Shown one piece after another: positions 41,465 through 49,131 of a stretch of 64,000 nucleotides of DNA. The notes under the pieces were generated by a model. It was not told where the DNA came from and did not search any database. It saw only the letters and a program-made list of their open reading frames with translations. Where the stretch lies: positions 62,001 to 126,000 of the forward strand of contig NZ_JAAQRO010000011.1 of NCBI RefSeq assembly GCF_012070565.1, read 5' to 3'. The position numbers were made by a program, and so were the translations under genes. Numbering within the stretch: the stretch's first letter is position 1; each line of letters opens with the position of its first letter. The DNA is from Anaerosporobacter faecicola. GTDB lineage: Bacteria > Bacillota > Clostridia > Lachnospirales > Lachnospiraceae.

Positions 41465-42037
41465 CTACTTAACATCTTCATCACTTGGGATTTCTTCGAA
41501 CTGTTTTACATAATCACTCTTTTGACTATCATACTTGATTACTTGATCTTTTTCTGGGAATACCATGCCTAATTCTTTCGTAGCAATTTTGTAAACATAG
41601 CTCAAATCGTAGGTTCTAGAGATTTCCTCCATTGCAGCATTGTTATCCTTCTTTAACTTGATTACTTCACTTTCCTTTGCTGCAATACTCTTACTGAGAG
41701 CGGTCATATCAGCTTGTACTCGTATATATTGGATGCACACAAAGAACGTCAATGTTACGGCTCCTACAAGCAAAAGTAAGGACACCCCATCCATCGTCTT
41801 CGTCTTCTCTCTTCTACGTTTTGCAGCTCTTTCTCTTCTCTTTCTCTCTTGATAAGTCTGCTGTTTTCTTCTTCTTTCTTCTTCGTAATCATAGTCATCA
41901 TAATCGTCATAATCACTTTGATCATTGTAATCTGGGACAGCTTGCAATTTTCTTGCAGTAGTTCCATCAACGTAATGGTCTCTTTGATAGTACCTGTCTT
42001 GCACGTTTTTTGTTCTTTTTATTTGTTGTCGTGCCAT
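41465..42037 (-). CDS. ftsL: Cell division protein FtsL
   Basis: FtsL is a bitopic divisome protein that activates FtsW-PbpB with DivIB and DivIC. The 190-residue product has a long charged cytoplasmic part (Asp/Tyr-rich at about 35-50, then Arg/Lys-rich 52-80). One transmembrane helix follows (about 84-104, GVSLLLLVGAVTLTFFVCIQ), then a coiled coil (108-140) and a C-terminal region with GMVFPEKDQVIKY. The cytoplasmic part is longer than in Bacillus. It lies between rsmH and pbpB as expected. Confidence 0.9.
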   Translation of the reverse strand: MARQQIKRTKNVQDRYYQRDHYVDGTTARKLQAVPDYNDQSDYDDYDDYDYEEERRRKQQTYQERKRRERAAKRRREKTKTMDGVSLLLLVGAVTLTFFVCIQYIRVQADMTALSKSIAAKESEVIKLKKDNNAAMEEISRTYDLSYVYKIATKELGMVFPEKDQVIKYDSQKSDYVKQFEEIPSDEDVK

Positions 42038-42070
42038 TTGTCCATTCTCCTTCCCAGATTTTTTTATTCA

Positions 42071-43006
42071 CTAAATTCTCTCAAACACTCTCAATTTCGA
42101 ACTTTTTGACCTTGAATTTTCTTCCAATTCTTCTTCTGATGGAATGATTGGTTTTCTTGTTATAACTTTACCCTTTGATTTTTTCCCACATACACAAACC
42201 GGAAAACTTGGTGGACAGGTACATGGATTTTCATTATTCCGATATATACTTTTTACAATACGATCTTCTAATGAATGGAACGTTATAATACAAATTCGTC
42301 CTTCTGGATTTAATAGATCAATCATATCATTCAAGGTATCATTGAGCACTTCTAATTCTTTATTCAATTCAATACGAATCGCTTGAAATGTCTTCTTAGC
42401 TGGATGCCCTGTATTCATACGAACTTTCATCGGTATTGCCGCTTTGATTACTTCCGTTAATTCATCCGTTGTTTCAAGTGGCTTACTCTCTCTTGCTTTC
42501 ACGATATGCTTTGCTATGTTTTTCGCAAATTTATCTTCTCCATAATCTCGAATGATTCGATAAAGATCATATTCGCTATAGCTATTCACGATATCTTTTG
42601 CTGTCTGTTCATTCCTCTGATCCATTCTCATATCTAGTGGAGCATTCTCCCGATATGTGAATCCTCTCTCTGCTGTATCTAACTGGTATGACGATACCCC
42701 TAGATCTAACACGATCCCATCAACTTTTTCGATTCCAAGTTCTTGTAATACCTGACGCATGTTACAGTAATTACTTCTTACAATTGTCACTGTATCACCA
42801 AACTCTTTTAGTCGTTCGGATGCTGCTTCAATTGCTGCTGCATCTTGATCGATCCCTATGAATCGTCCTCCCTTATCGAGCCTTTTGCACACTTCATAGG
42901 CATGTCCACCACCACCAAGTGTTCCATCCACATAGATTCCACCTGGCTTAATATGCAAGCCATCAATTGTCTCTTCTAACAACACTGATTTATGTTTAAA
43001 TTCCAT
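42071..43006 (-). CDS. rsmH: 16S rRNA (cytosine(1402)-N4)-methyltransferase RsmH (MraW)
   Basis: RsmH methylates C1402 in the ribosomal P site using SAM. The 311-residue protein starts [20 protein letters not shown] and has the SAM motif [19 protein letters not shown], the [11 protein letters not shown] motif and [23 protein letters not shown]-terminal region ends with [13 protein letters not shown]. It is the second gene of the dcw cluster, following mraZ. Confidence 0.98.
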   Translation of the reverse strand: MEFKHKSVLLEETIDGLHIKPGGIYVDGTLGGGGHAYEVCKRLDKGGRFIGIDQDAAAIEAASERLKEFGDTVTIVRSNYCNMRQVLQELGIEKVDGIVLDLGVSSYQLDTAERGFTYRENAPLDMRMDQRNEQTAKDIVNSYSEYDLYRIIRDYGEDKFAKNIAKHIVKARESKPLETTDELTEVIKAAIPMKVRMNTGHPAKKTFQAIRIELNKELEVLNDTLNDMIDLLNPEGRICIITFHSLEDRIVKSIYRNNENPCTCPPSFPVCVCGKKSKGKVITRKPIIPSEEELEENSRSKSSKLRVFERI

Positions 43007-43092
43007 CCTACGACCTCCATTTCGCTGATGATTGCATATCTTTATCTCTTCTTATTATTTCTGCACATTGCAAAGCTTATGATTACGTATTT

Positions 43093-43521
43093 TTAAAAAC
43101 TTAATCCAAATTCCGACATGTGTTCGGCTATTTCATCCATATTTTCGTAAGTGTTGTTGCTTTCCCAACGTTCCTTACTCCAAATCTCGATCTTATTCAG
43201 CACACCAACGAGTACTAAATCTTTATCCAGACCTGCATGCTCACGTAATTTCTGTGGTACAAGGATTCTTCCCTGCTTGTCCACTTCACAGCTAGCTGCA
43301 CCAGCCATAAAGTAACGCTGCAATTGTCTTGCTTCTTTTGTTCCAGGAAGTCCTTTTAGTTCATTCACGAAGTTCATCCACTCTTCATTAGGGTATACAA
43401 ATAAACACCCATCAAGTCCGAGAGTCATAACAAACTCGTCACCGAGTTCCTCTCTGAATTTGGCGGGAATTATAATTCTGCCCTTGGCATCAATTGTATG
43501 ATTATGTTCACCCATAAACAT
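43093..43521 (-). CDS. mraZ: Transcriptional regulator MraZ
   Basis: MraZ is an AbrB-fold DNA-binding protein that controls the dcw operon from repeats upstream of its own gene. The 142-residue product starts MFMGEHNHTIDAKGRIIIPA and has the second repeat EVDKQGRILVPQKLREHAGL, the two DXXXR-type motifs. AGGTGTG precedes the ATG at 43521, and the start matches the Bacillus protein. Five tandem AAGTGG boxes upstream are its likely operator. Confidence 0.97.
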   Translation of the reverse strand: MFMGEHNHTIDAKGRIIIPAKFREELGDEFVMTLGLDGCLFVYPNEEWMNFVNELKGLPGTKEARQLQRYFMAGAASCEVDKQGRILVPQKLREHAGLDKDLVLVGVLNKIEIWSKERWESNNTYENMDEIAEHMSEFGLSF

Positions 43522-43621
43522 ATAACACACCTGCTTTCGTGTTTCATCAGCAAAGAGAACGTCTGATCATTGGAATTCGCCTTCTTTTTGTTGATATTGA
43601 TACCACGAAGTGAAGAATGGA

Positions 43622-43669
43622 ACCACTTTTTCACCACTTTGTACCACTTCACACCACTTTGCACCACTT
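43622..43669 (-). promoter_or_regulatory. Five tandem MraZ-binding boxes
   Basis: On the minus strand AAGTGGT occurs five times, at 43622-43628, 43633-43639, 43643-43649, 43653-43659 and 43663-43669, with spacings of 11, 10, 10 and 10 nt. MraZ is known to bind arrays of GTGG-containing repeats (AAAGTG[T/G] in Mollicutes, TGGG-type in E. coli). They lie just downstream of the promoter, as for autorepression. Confidence 0.85.
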
Positions 43670-43677
43670 ATGATGTA

Positions 43678-43706
43678 ATTTTATCTCATTATTGGGATTT
43701 AATCAA
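43678..43706 (-). promoter_or_regulatory. Sigma-A promoter of the dcw operon
   Basis: On the minus strand TTGATT (43701-43706) and TAAAAT (43678-43683) are 17 nt apart. Transcription would start at about 43671, immediately before the MraZ boxes, leaving a leader of about 150 nt before mraZ. Confidence 0.75.
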
Positions 43707-43718
43707 GCATTTCTACAA

Positions 43719-43761
43719 ACAAAAAGACGACAAATTATGGTATCATAATTTGTCGTCTTTT
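43719..43761 (-). terminator. Rho-independent terminator of the 5'-nucleotidase gene
   Basis: Perfect 18-bp stem: 43722-43739 pairs with 43744-43761 around a 4-nt loop. The minus strand continues GTCGTCTTTTTGTTTG, a good U-tract. It separates the nucleotidase gene from the dcw promoter; the plus strand also ends in TTTT. Confidence 0.9.
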
Positions 43762-43846
43762 AATTAGTACAAGATATTGTACTTATCTTGACATATATTT
43801 ATTTTAATACAAGATATTGATTTTTTATAAAACAAGTACTTTAGTC

Positions 43847-45445
43847 CTATTTTGCAATAGAAACTCTAGGGCTTTCTTCATCGATCTTCTTAATTCCATC
43901 AGATCCAATCTTTGAGATATAATTAATCAAAGCTTCATCTAACGCAGAGAATTCATTTACTACAGGTTGTGCTAACATTGTATAGTCATCTCCACCTGTT
44001 GCCATGAAATCATTGGTTGCAACAACAAAGCTATCTGTATCTTTGATTGCTTTTCCATTTTTCGTAATTGTAACAATTCTGCTACCTTTTGGTGCTTCTG
44101 GATTGTAAGTAACTTCAATACCTGCAACTTGTGCAATACAAGCTAATGATTGAATCTTACCATCTACCATTTCAGGTAATCCGTGTTCAATTGCTTCTTT
44201 TAATTCTTTTCCAGTAACTTTCACTGTTACGATATAGTTACCAAATGGTAATACAGTAATTGCTTCTCCCTTAGTAATATCACCCTTATCAATGGAGGCA
44301 CGAATTCCACCACCATTGGTGATTGCTACATCTGCTCCAGTTTCATTCAACATTGCTGATGTGATCAAACGAGATAGATTTGTTTCCTGTGTACGAACAT
44401 ATTCTCTTCTACCTTCTAATTCAATTGGTGTTGAAGCTACTACTTGATTTAGAATTGGTTCCTGTGCAGCGGTAATACTGTCAATAACAGATTGCACATA
44501 TTCGTTGTTCGTGATCATACTTGCATTGTAATCGCTTGCTTTGAAAGATGATGCTTGTACATCAACATTCTTATATTGATCAATCGTAATTGTTACCATA
44601 CCAGCAGTTTCAAGATACTCTCCAGTACTTGTGATTAACGTATTATTTACTTTATGGTAATCACCTAATTGGCTATGGCTATGTCCATCAATGATCAAAT
44701 TAATTCCATCAACTTTTGCTGCTACATTGTAGCTTTCATTAGCACCACTTGCTTCATCAATTCCAAGATGCGCAAGACATATTACAACATCAACGTCTTC
44801 TTTATTACGTAATTTCTCAACAACAGATTTTGCTGTTTTAACAGGATCAGCAAATTTGATTGCTGAAACGTTCTTTGGATTTGTCTTGTATGCTGTTTCT
44901 GGTGTAGATAATCCAAATACACCAATTTTTACATCATTTACTTTGTATGTTATGTACTCTTTGTAGCCAGATGCAATTTTTCCAGTTTTCTTATTCAATA
45001 CATTGGCACCTAATAATTTAACGCCTGCATCTTTTGCTAATTTTGTTGTTGTAGCAGAACCATAATTAAAATCATGATTTCCAGCTACCATTGCATTGTA
45101 CCCTACTGCTTTTAATACTTTTGCAATGCTTTTTCCTTGCTCTAAAGTTGCAAAGGATTGTCCATGGAACGTATCCCCTGCATCAAAAACGAAGACACGA
45201 TCTGCATTTTCACGATTGTTATTCACTAAAGTTTTAAACTTTGCATACCCAAAACGTGACAACGTTCCATCACTGTTTGTTGCTTCGTTATACCTAGAAT
45301 GGACATCATTGGTGTGAAAAATCTTAACAACCGTATCTTTATTCTCTGTCTTTGTTTCTTCTGCAAATGCAGTACCAGGTAATAAAGTTACTACCATCAT
45401 GACGCTCAACAGTAATGCAAGCAACTTCTTTGATAATTTCTTCAT
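43847..45445 (-). CDS. Secreted 5'-nucleotidase / UDP-sugar hydrolase family metallophosphatase
   Basis: Extracellular nucleotidases of this family dephosphorylate nucleotides or sugar nucleotides for salvage. The 532-residue protein has a Sec signal peptide (1-28, ending GTAFAEE). The calcineurin-like metallophosphatase domain has HTNDVHSRY, DAGDTFHG, GNHDFNYG and IDGHSHSQL. The C-terminal 5'-nucleotidase domain (about 340-500) has ITNGGGIRASIDKGDIT. No LPXTG or membrane anchor is seen, so it is probably released. It has its own promoter and terminator; the exact substrate is not predictable. Confidence 0.93.
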   Translation of the reverse strand: MKKLSKKLLALLLSVMMVVTLLPGTAFAEETKTENKDTVVKIFHTNDVHSRYNEATNSDGTLSRFGYAKFKTLVNNNRENADRVFVFDAGDTFHGQSFATLEQGKSIAKVLKAVGYNAMVAGNHDFNYGSATTTKLAKDAGVKLLGANVLNKKTGKIASGYKEYITYKVNDVKIGVFGLSTPETAYKTNPKNVSAIKFADPVKTAKSVVEKLRNKEDVDVVICLAHLGIDEASGANESYNVAAKVDGINLIIDGHSHSQLGDYHKVNNTLITSTGEYLETAGMVTITIDQYKNVDVQASSFKASDYNASMITNNEYVQSVIDSITAAQEPILNQVVASTPIELEGRREYVRTQETNLSRLITSAMLNETGADVAITNGGGIRASIDKGDITKGEAITVLPFGNYIVTVKVTGKELKEAIEHGLPEMVDGKIQSLACIAQVAGIEVTYNPEAPKGSRIVTITKNGKAIKDTDSFVVATNDFMATGGDDYTMLAQPVVNEFSALDEALINYISKIGSDGIKKIDEESPRVSIAK

Positions 45446-45851
45446 ACTTTAAGAACCTCCCTACTAATATGTTGTTCGGTAATCAGAGATCACCCTTTGT
45501 TAATAAAGGGTCAAAATAAACTATTAACCCACACATTATTATATAGGTACTCTTCTTTTAATTCAACACAATATATGAAGATTTTTCATAATGAAAATCA
45601 TTTCTTAATAATTAATGGTTATTGCACACATAACCTGGTTACACTAAGTAATATTTGGTAATTTTCTTCACGTTCGCACCACTAATCAAACGATGTCCAG
45701 GTTCGCTATTACCATATTCGAATCGTATTAGAATCTGTATTTTCTTACACAACTATGATAAACACGCTTTGCGAGTTTATCAAGTTATCGCGGCAGTCGC
45801 CAAGGTCTCAAGTAAACTTGGACTTTGGCTTGTTGCTCGCGTAATTTCCTT
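45446..45851. other. Intergenic region between the ABC binding-protein gene and the 5'-nucleotidase gene
   Basis: The 406-nt region contains the nucleotidase promoter (45538-45566) and a 7-bp leader hairpin ACCCTTT/AAAGGGT (45492-45511). A structured, G+C-richer segment (about 45755-45850) has two imperfect hairpins but no U-tract. The end of the ABC operon thus lacks an obvious terminator. No ORF is credible. Confidence 0.6.
45538..45566 (-). promoter_or_regulatory. Sigma-A promoter of the 5'-nucleotidase gene
   Basis: On the minus strand TTGAAT (45561-45566) and a perfect TATAAT (45538-45543) are separated by 17 nt. The leader of about 86 nt carries a small hairpin. Confidence 0.8.
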
Positions 45852-46718
45852 CTATTCGTTTACTTCTCCACTTTCTACCACAAGATTATCTGCATTAGCC
45901 GCATCTCCATAAACTGGTTTTAATGTCTCTTCATAGTTTTTGTGGAAAAATTGTTCTTCTCCTAATGTTTTAATCTCCTCATTAAGCCAATTTAATAATT
46001 CTGTATTTCCTTTTTGCACCGCTGCAGCAATTGTATCTTGATTTCCAAGGGCATCAACACCGACGCTATACCCTTCGTTTTCCAATGCCCACGCTAAAAC
46101 TTCTGTATTATCGGTTGACATTGCATCTCCTCTTCCATCTAACAATGCATTGTAAGCATCACTATATTGGTCAAACTTTAGAAGTTTAATATCTGGATAG
46201 TTTTCTGAAAAGTAAGTTTCTGCTGTCGTACCTTTACTTACAATCAGTGTTTTCCCATTCAGCTGTGCTGCATCTGTAATCAAGTTCTCCTCTGGTGATA
46301 CAATACCTAGCGAAACTTTCATGTAAGGCAATGCAAAATCTACTTGTTTTGCACGTTCCTCTGTTACTGTGAAATTCGCTAATATAATATCCACCTTTGC
46401 AGAACGAAGATATTCTACTCGACTTGCAGCTTCAACAGGAACATATTCCACTTCTACACCAAGATCATGTGCGATTCGATTTCCATAATATACATCATAT
46501 CCTTGATAAGTCCCATTTTCATCTACATAACCAAATGGCTTCTTATCAGAAAATACACCGATTACTACTTTTTTGCTGTCTTTAATTTCTTGTAATGTTC
46601 TAGATTTTGCCTGTTGATTTCCATTATCTTCTTTTTTTGCGCATCCTGCAAATACCATTCCTACTAATGCTACAATTGTTAATAATGCTGTGATTTTTCT
46701 TTTCCCAATTCTACTCAT
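45852..46718 (-). CDS. Amino acid ABC transporter substrate-binding lipoprotein, CjaA-like (probably cysteine)
   Basis: This extracytoplasmic binding protein of 288 residues has a lipobox, VGMVFAGC, with C26 as the lipidated residue. The mature part reads VVIGVFSDKKPFGYVDENGT, then ASRVEYLRSAKVDIILANFT and VDFALPYMKVSLGIVSPEEN. It ends with EEQFFHKNYEETLKPVYGDA. From memory these stretches closely resemble the Campylobacter cysteine-binding protein CjaA, which makes cysteine the best guess. It is the last gene of the operon; Lgt, encoded upstream, would lipidate it. Confidence 0.88.
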   Translation of the reverse strand: MSRIGKRKITALLTIVALVGMVFAGCAKKEDNGNQQAKSRTLQEIKDSKKVVIGVFSDKKPFGYVDENGTYQGYDVYYGNRIAHDLGVEVEYVPVEAASRVEYLRSAKVDIILANFTVTEERAKQVDFALPYMKVSLGIVSPEENLITDAAQLNGKTLIVSKGTTAETYFSENYPDIKLLKFDQYSDAYNALLDGRGDAMSTDNTEVLAWALENEGYSVGVDALGNQDTIAAAVQKGNTELLNWLNEEIKTLGEEQFFHKNYEETLKPVYGDAANADNLVVESGEVNE

Positions 46719-46735
46719 ATAAACACTCCTTTTCC

Positions 46736-47518
46736 TTATATTGCTACCTTTTCTTCTTCCTTTACTTTTTCATAAGAAAACCCTGACAAGAATCTTCTTG
46801 CACGATCCGTAGATGGATTACTGAAAAATTGTTCTGGAGTTGTTTCTTCTAGTATAACTCCTTCATCCATAAATACGATTCGATCAGCAATTGCTTTGGC
46901 GAATGCCATTTCATGGGTAACGATTACCATTGTAATTCCCTGTTTTGCTAGTTCAAGTACAACATCTAATACTTCTCGAACCATCTCTGGGTCTAATGCT
47001 GCTGTAATTTCATCTAACAACATGATTTCTGGTTTCATACACAAAGCACGTACAATGGCTACTCTTTGTCGCTGCCCTCCGGATAATTGTCTTGGATATG
47101 CATTGACTTTCTCCGATAAGCCTACCCTCTCCAAAAGCTGTATTGCTTCTTTTTTTACTTCTTCCTTATTTCGATGCTGCACTTTAGTTGGTCCCAACAT
47201 AACATTTTGTAAGATGGTCAAATGTGGAAATAGTTCATAACTTTGAAACACCATACCGATCTTCTGTCGTACTTCATAGATCTTGTTTTTATTATCATGG
47301 ACATTCCATCCATTAAAGGAAACCAATCCACCCTGTATCTCTTCTAATCCGTTAACACACCGAAGAAGGGTACTTTTTCCACAGCCAGATGGACCTAAAA
47401 TTACAATTACTTCCCCTTTCTTCACTTGCAAGGAAACTTGATTTAAGATCTTACGTTCCTCATATTGTTTTTCCAAATGATCAATTTCTAAGATTATTTC
47501 TTTTTGATTTATCTTCAC
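46736..47518 (-). CDS. Polar amino acid ABC transporter ATP-binding protein
   Basis: This ATPase energises amino acid import. The 260-residue protein has Walker A GPSGCGKST (42-50), a Q-loop (GMVFQSYELFP), the signature LSGGQRQRVAIVRAL, Walker B IMLLDEITAALDPE and the switch histidine in VIVTHEMAFA. All motifs are intact. The start directly abuts the stop of the permease gene upstream. This is the GlnQ/PAAT subfamily typical for cysteine, glutamine or glutamate uptake. Confidence 0.95.
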   Translation of the reverse strand: MKINQKEIILEIDHLEKQYEERKILNQVSLQVKKGEVIVILGPSGCGKSTLLRCVNGLEEIQGGLVSFNGWNVHDNKNKIYEVRQKIGMVFQSYELFPHLTILQNVMLGPTKVQHRNKEEVKKEAIQLLERVGLSEKVNAYPRQLSGGQRQRVAIVRALCMKPEIMLLDEITAALDPEMVREVLDVVLELAKQGITMVIVTHEMAFAKAIADRIVFMDEGVILEETTPEQFFSNPSTDRARRFLSGFSYEKVKEEEKVAI

Positions 47519-48202
47519 TTAACTTCCTCCTTCCACACTCTGTTCCAACCTTTTTGCAATTCTTGTAATGGGATAACAGATCATAAAATACAGAAAAAAT
47601 ATAACCGAATATACCACAAGTGCCGTACCTGGTGTTGTTAATCTTGTTGCTTCAATAATCTGCTGTCCTACTTTTACCACTTCTACCACTCCGATCAAAA
47701 CGACTAATGAGGTTGTTTTGATCATTCTTGTTACCAAGTTCATTGCCTGTGGAAGTAGACGACGAATCGTCTGTGGTAGAATTACCTGCACATATAATTG
47801 TCTATTTGTAAAACCAAGTGCCATTCCACTTTCATATTGATGCTTTGGAATAGATTCCAGTGCTCCTCGGAACAGATCGCCCATCTCTGCAGTTCCCCAA
47901 AGGGTAAATACTAAGATCGAAGCACTTTCACCAGATAGATTTAACTGTAAGGTTCTTGCCAATCCAAAATATACAAGAAATAACAAAACAAGTTGTGGCA
48001 TGATACGAATAAACTCCAAATATATTTTGCATAGGAAACGAACCAGACGCCTTTCACTCTTCATCAGAAAACCGAAAAGCATACCCAACAGTATGGATAA
48101 TGCAATGGAAATAAGCGCAATACGAATGGTTACCCATAATCCTTCCAGTAATCGTATTGCATTTCTTCCTTGAAATAGTACATCAATTGCCGATTGCCAC
48201 AT
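47519..48202 (-). CDS. Polar amino acid ABC transporter permease (second)
   Basis: This is a 227-residue membrane subunit of the HisM/GlnP family with about five transmembrane helices. It has the EAA coupling loop (YESGMALGFTNRQLYVQVIL) and the family motif FIRIMPQLVLLFLVYFGL. It overlaps the preceding permease gene by 20 nt and directly abuts the ATPase gene, so all four genes are translated from one mRNA. It probably pairs with the other permease as a heterodimer. Confidence 0.93.
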   Translation of the reverse strand: MWQSAIDVLFQGRNAIRLLEGLWVTIRIALISIALSILLGMLFGFLMKSERRLVRFLCKIYLEFIRIMPQLVLLFLVYFGLARTLQLNLSGESASILVFTLWGTAEMGDLFRGALESIPKHQYESGMALGFTNRQLYVQVILPQTIRRLLPQAMNLVTRMIKTTSLVVLIGVVEVVKVGQQIIEATRLTTPGTALVVYSVIFFLYFMICYPITRIAKRLEQSVEGGS

Positions 48203-48842
48203 GCTTCAACCTCCTTTCTACCAGTGTGAATAAAATTGATATTGGTAATAGGATAATCAGATAGGATACCACCAATAAGAATAGTGCTTCCTCTGTTTCG
48301 TAATATAATCCAATTAAATCTTTTGCAACATACATTAGATCTGCCAATGCGACAACACTAAATACGGATGTTTCTTTTATTAAGAAGATTACATTTGCTA
48401 AAAATGCAGGTAAAGATACTAGAAATGCTTGTGGTAATAGGATATAGATAATCACTTGCCATTTTTTTAATCCTATACACAAACCGGATTCCTCTTGAAT
48501 CTTTGGTATTGCTTCAAAACCACTTCGGAATGCTTCTGTCATATAACTACCACCTAGGAAAATCAACCCTACAATCGCACATGTTTCTGACTGCATCACA
48601 ATTCCAATCTTCGGTAAGCCAAAATACAAAAAGAATAATTGAATTAATAACGGTGTATTTCTCGATAATTCTACATAACCATTTACAAACCTATGTAAAA
48701 TAGGAAAATGATAATATTGAATCAAACTACACATAAGTCCTACAACTGTAGCTCCCAAAATACCAAAAAACGCTAAGCGTACGGTTAATATTGCTGCCTC
48801 TACATACAGCGGAATATATTGTTGAATCACATTAAGATCCAT
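48183..48842 (-). CDS. Polar amino acid ABC transporter permease (first)
   Basis: This is a 219-residue membrane subunit with about five helices and the motifs YVELSRNTPLLIQLFFLYFG and EESGLCIGLKKWQVIIYILL (EAA loop). It is the first gene of the transporter operon, about 103 nt downstream of the -10 of a consensus promoter. The leader carries AT-rich inverted repeats that may bind a sulphur- or amino-acid-responsive regulator. Confidence 0.93.
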   Translation of the reverse strand: MDLNVIQQYIPLYVEAAILTVRLAFFGILGATVVGLMCSLIQYYHFPILHRFVNGYVELSRNTPLLIQLFFLYFGLPKIGIVMQSETCAIVGLIFLGGSYMTEAFRSGFEAIPKIQEESGLCIGLKKWQVIIYILLPQAFLVSLPAFLANVIFLIKETSVFSVVALADLMYVAKDLIGLYYETEEALFLLVVSYLIILLPISILFTLVERRLKHVAIGN

Positions 48843-48889
48843 TTGTGCTTTCCCCGCTTTCTACTACTTTTAAAGATTATTACCTTTTG

Positions 48890-48946
48890 TTATATTCATA
48901 TATTCATATATTTCATATAGTTTTTATATGAATTGTATGAATATAA
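48890..48946 (-). promoter_or_regulatory. Nested AT-rich inverted repeats over the transporter start site (operator candidate)
   Basis: Outer arms TTATATTCATA (48890-48900) and TATGAATATAA (48936-48946) are perfect 11-bp complements. Inner arms TTCATATA (48912-48919) and TATATGAA (48925-48932) are perfect 8-bp complements. The distal outer arm overlaps the -10 element by two bases. The arrangement fits repressor binding, though the regulator is unknown. Confidence 0.5.
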
Positions 48947-48973
48947 TATACTCTGTTCTCTTCCAGTTGTCAA
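48945..48973 (-). promoter_or_regulatory. Sigma-A promoter of the amino acid ABC transporter operon
   Basis: On the minus strand a perfect TTGACA (48968-48973) and TATATT (48945-48950) are separated by 17 nt, about 103 nt before the first permease gene. Confidence 0.8.
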
Positions 48974-49070
48974 CACTCTTTTTTCTTTTGTTTTTCTCAG
49001 ATGAAACAACGCATACGTGTAATCCCCGTTGTTGCTAACGTGTTGTATAGATCATGGAGAGATAAAATTC

Positions 49071-49121
49071 AAAAAAAGTCGGCATTTCAAGTCAATTAAT
49101 TGACTTAAAATGCCGACTTTT
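49071..49121 (-). terminator. Strong rho-independent terminator of lgt
   Basis: AAAAGTCGGCATTT (49074-49087) pairs with AAATGCCGACTTTT (49108-49121). The interior palindrome AAGTCAATTAATTGACTT (49089-49106) extends the stem across a single mismatch. The minus strand ends CCGACTTTTTTTG. It lies 10 nt after the lgt stop, and the plus strand also ends in TTTT, so it may be bidirectional. Confidence 0.9.
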
Positions 49122-49131
49122 ATATTCTATT

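Larger units (their letters stand above)
43522..43846. other. Intergenic region between the 5'-nucleotidase gene and mraZ
   Basis: The 325-nt region contains the MraZ boxes (43622-43669), the dcw promoter (43678-43706) and the terminator of the 5'-nucleotidase gene (43719-43761). Two copies of the near-palindrome ACAAGATATTG lie near 43769 and 43807. No ORF. Confidence 0.75.

Noticed and set aside
43622-43669. CRISPR-like regular short repeats
   Set aside because: The 7-nt repeats at 10-nt periodicity lack long spacers and lie at the mraZ promoter; MraZ boxes explain them fully.
43765-43820. Direct repeats ACAAGATATTG as a mobile-element footprint
   Set aside because: Only two short AT-rich copies with no flanking gene or target duplication; likely chance.
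45767-45800. Terminator of the ABC transporter operon
   Set aside because: The TGATAAAC/GTTTATCA hairpin has an internal mismatch and no U-tract, so it was not called as a terminator.
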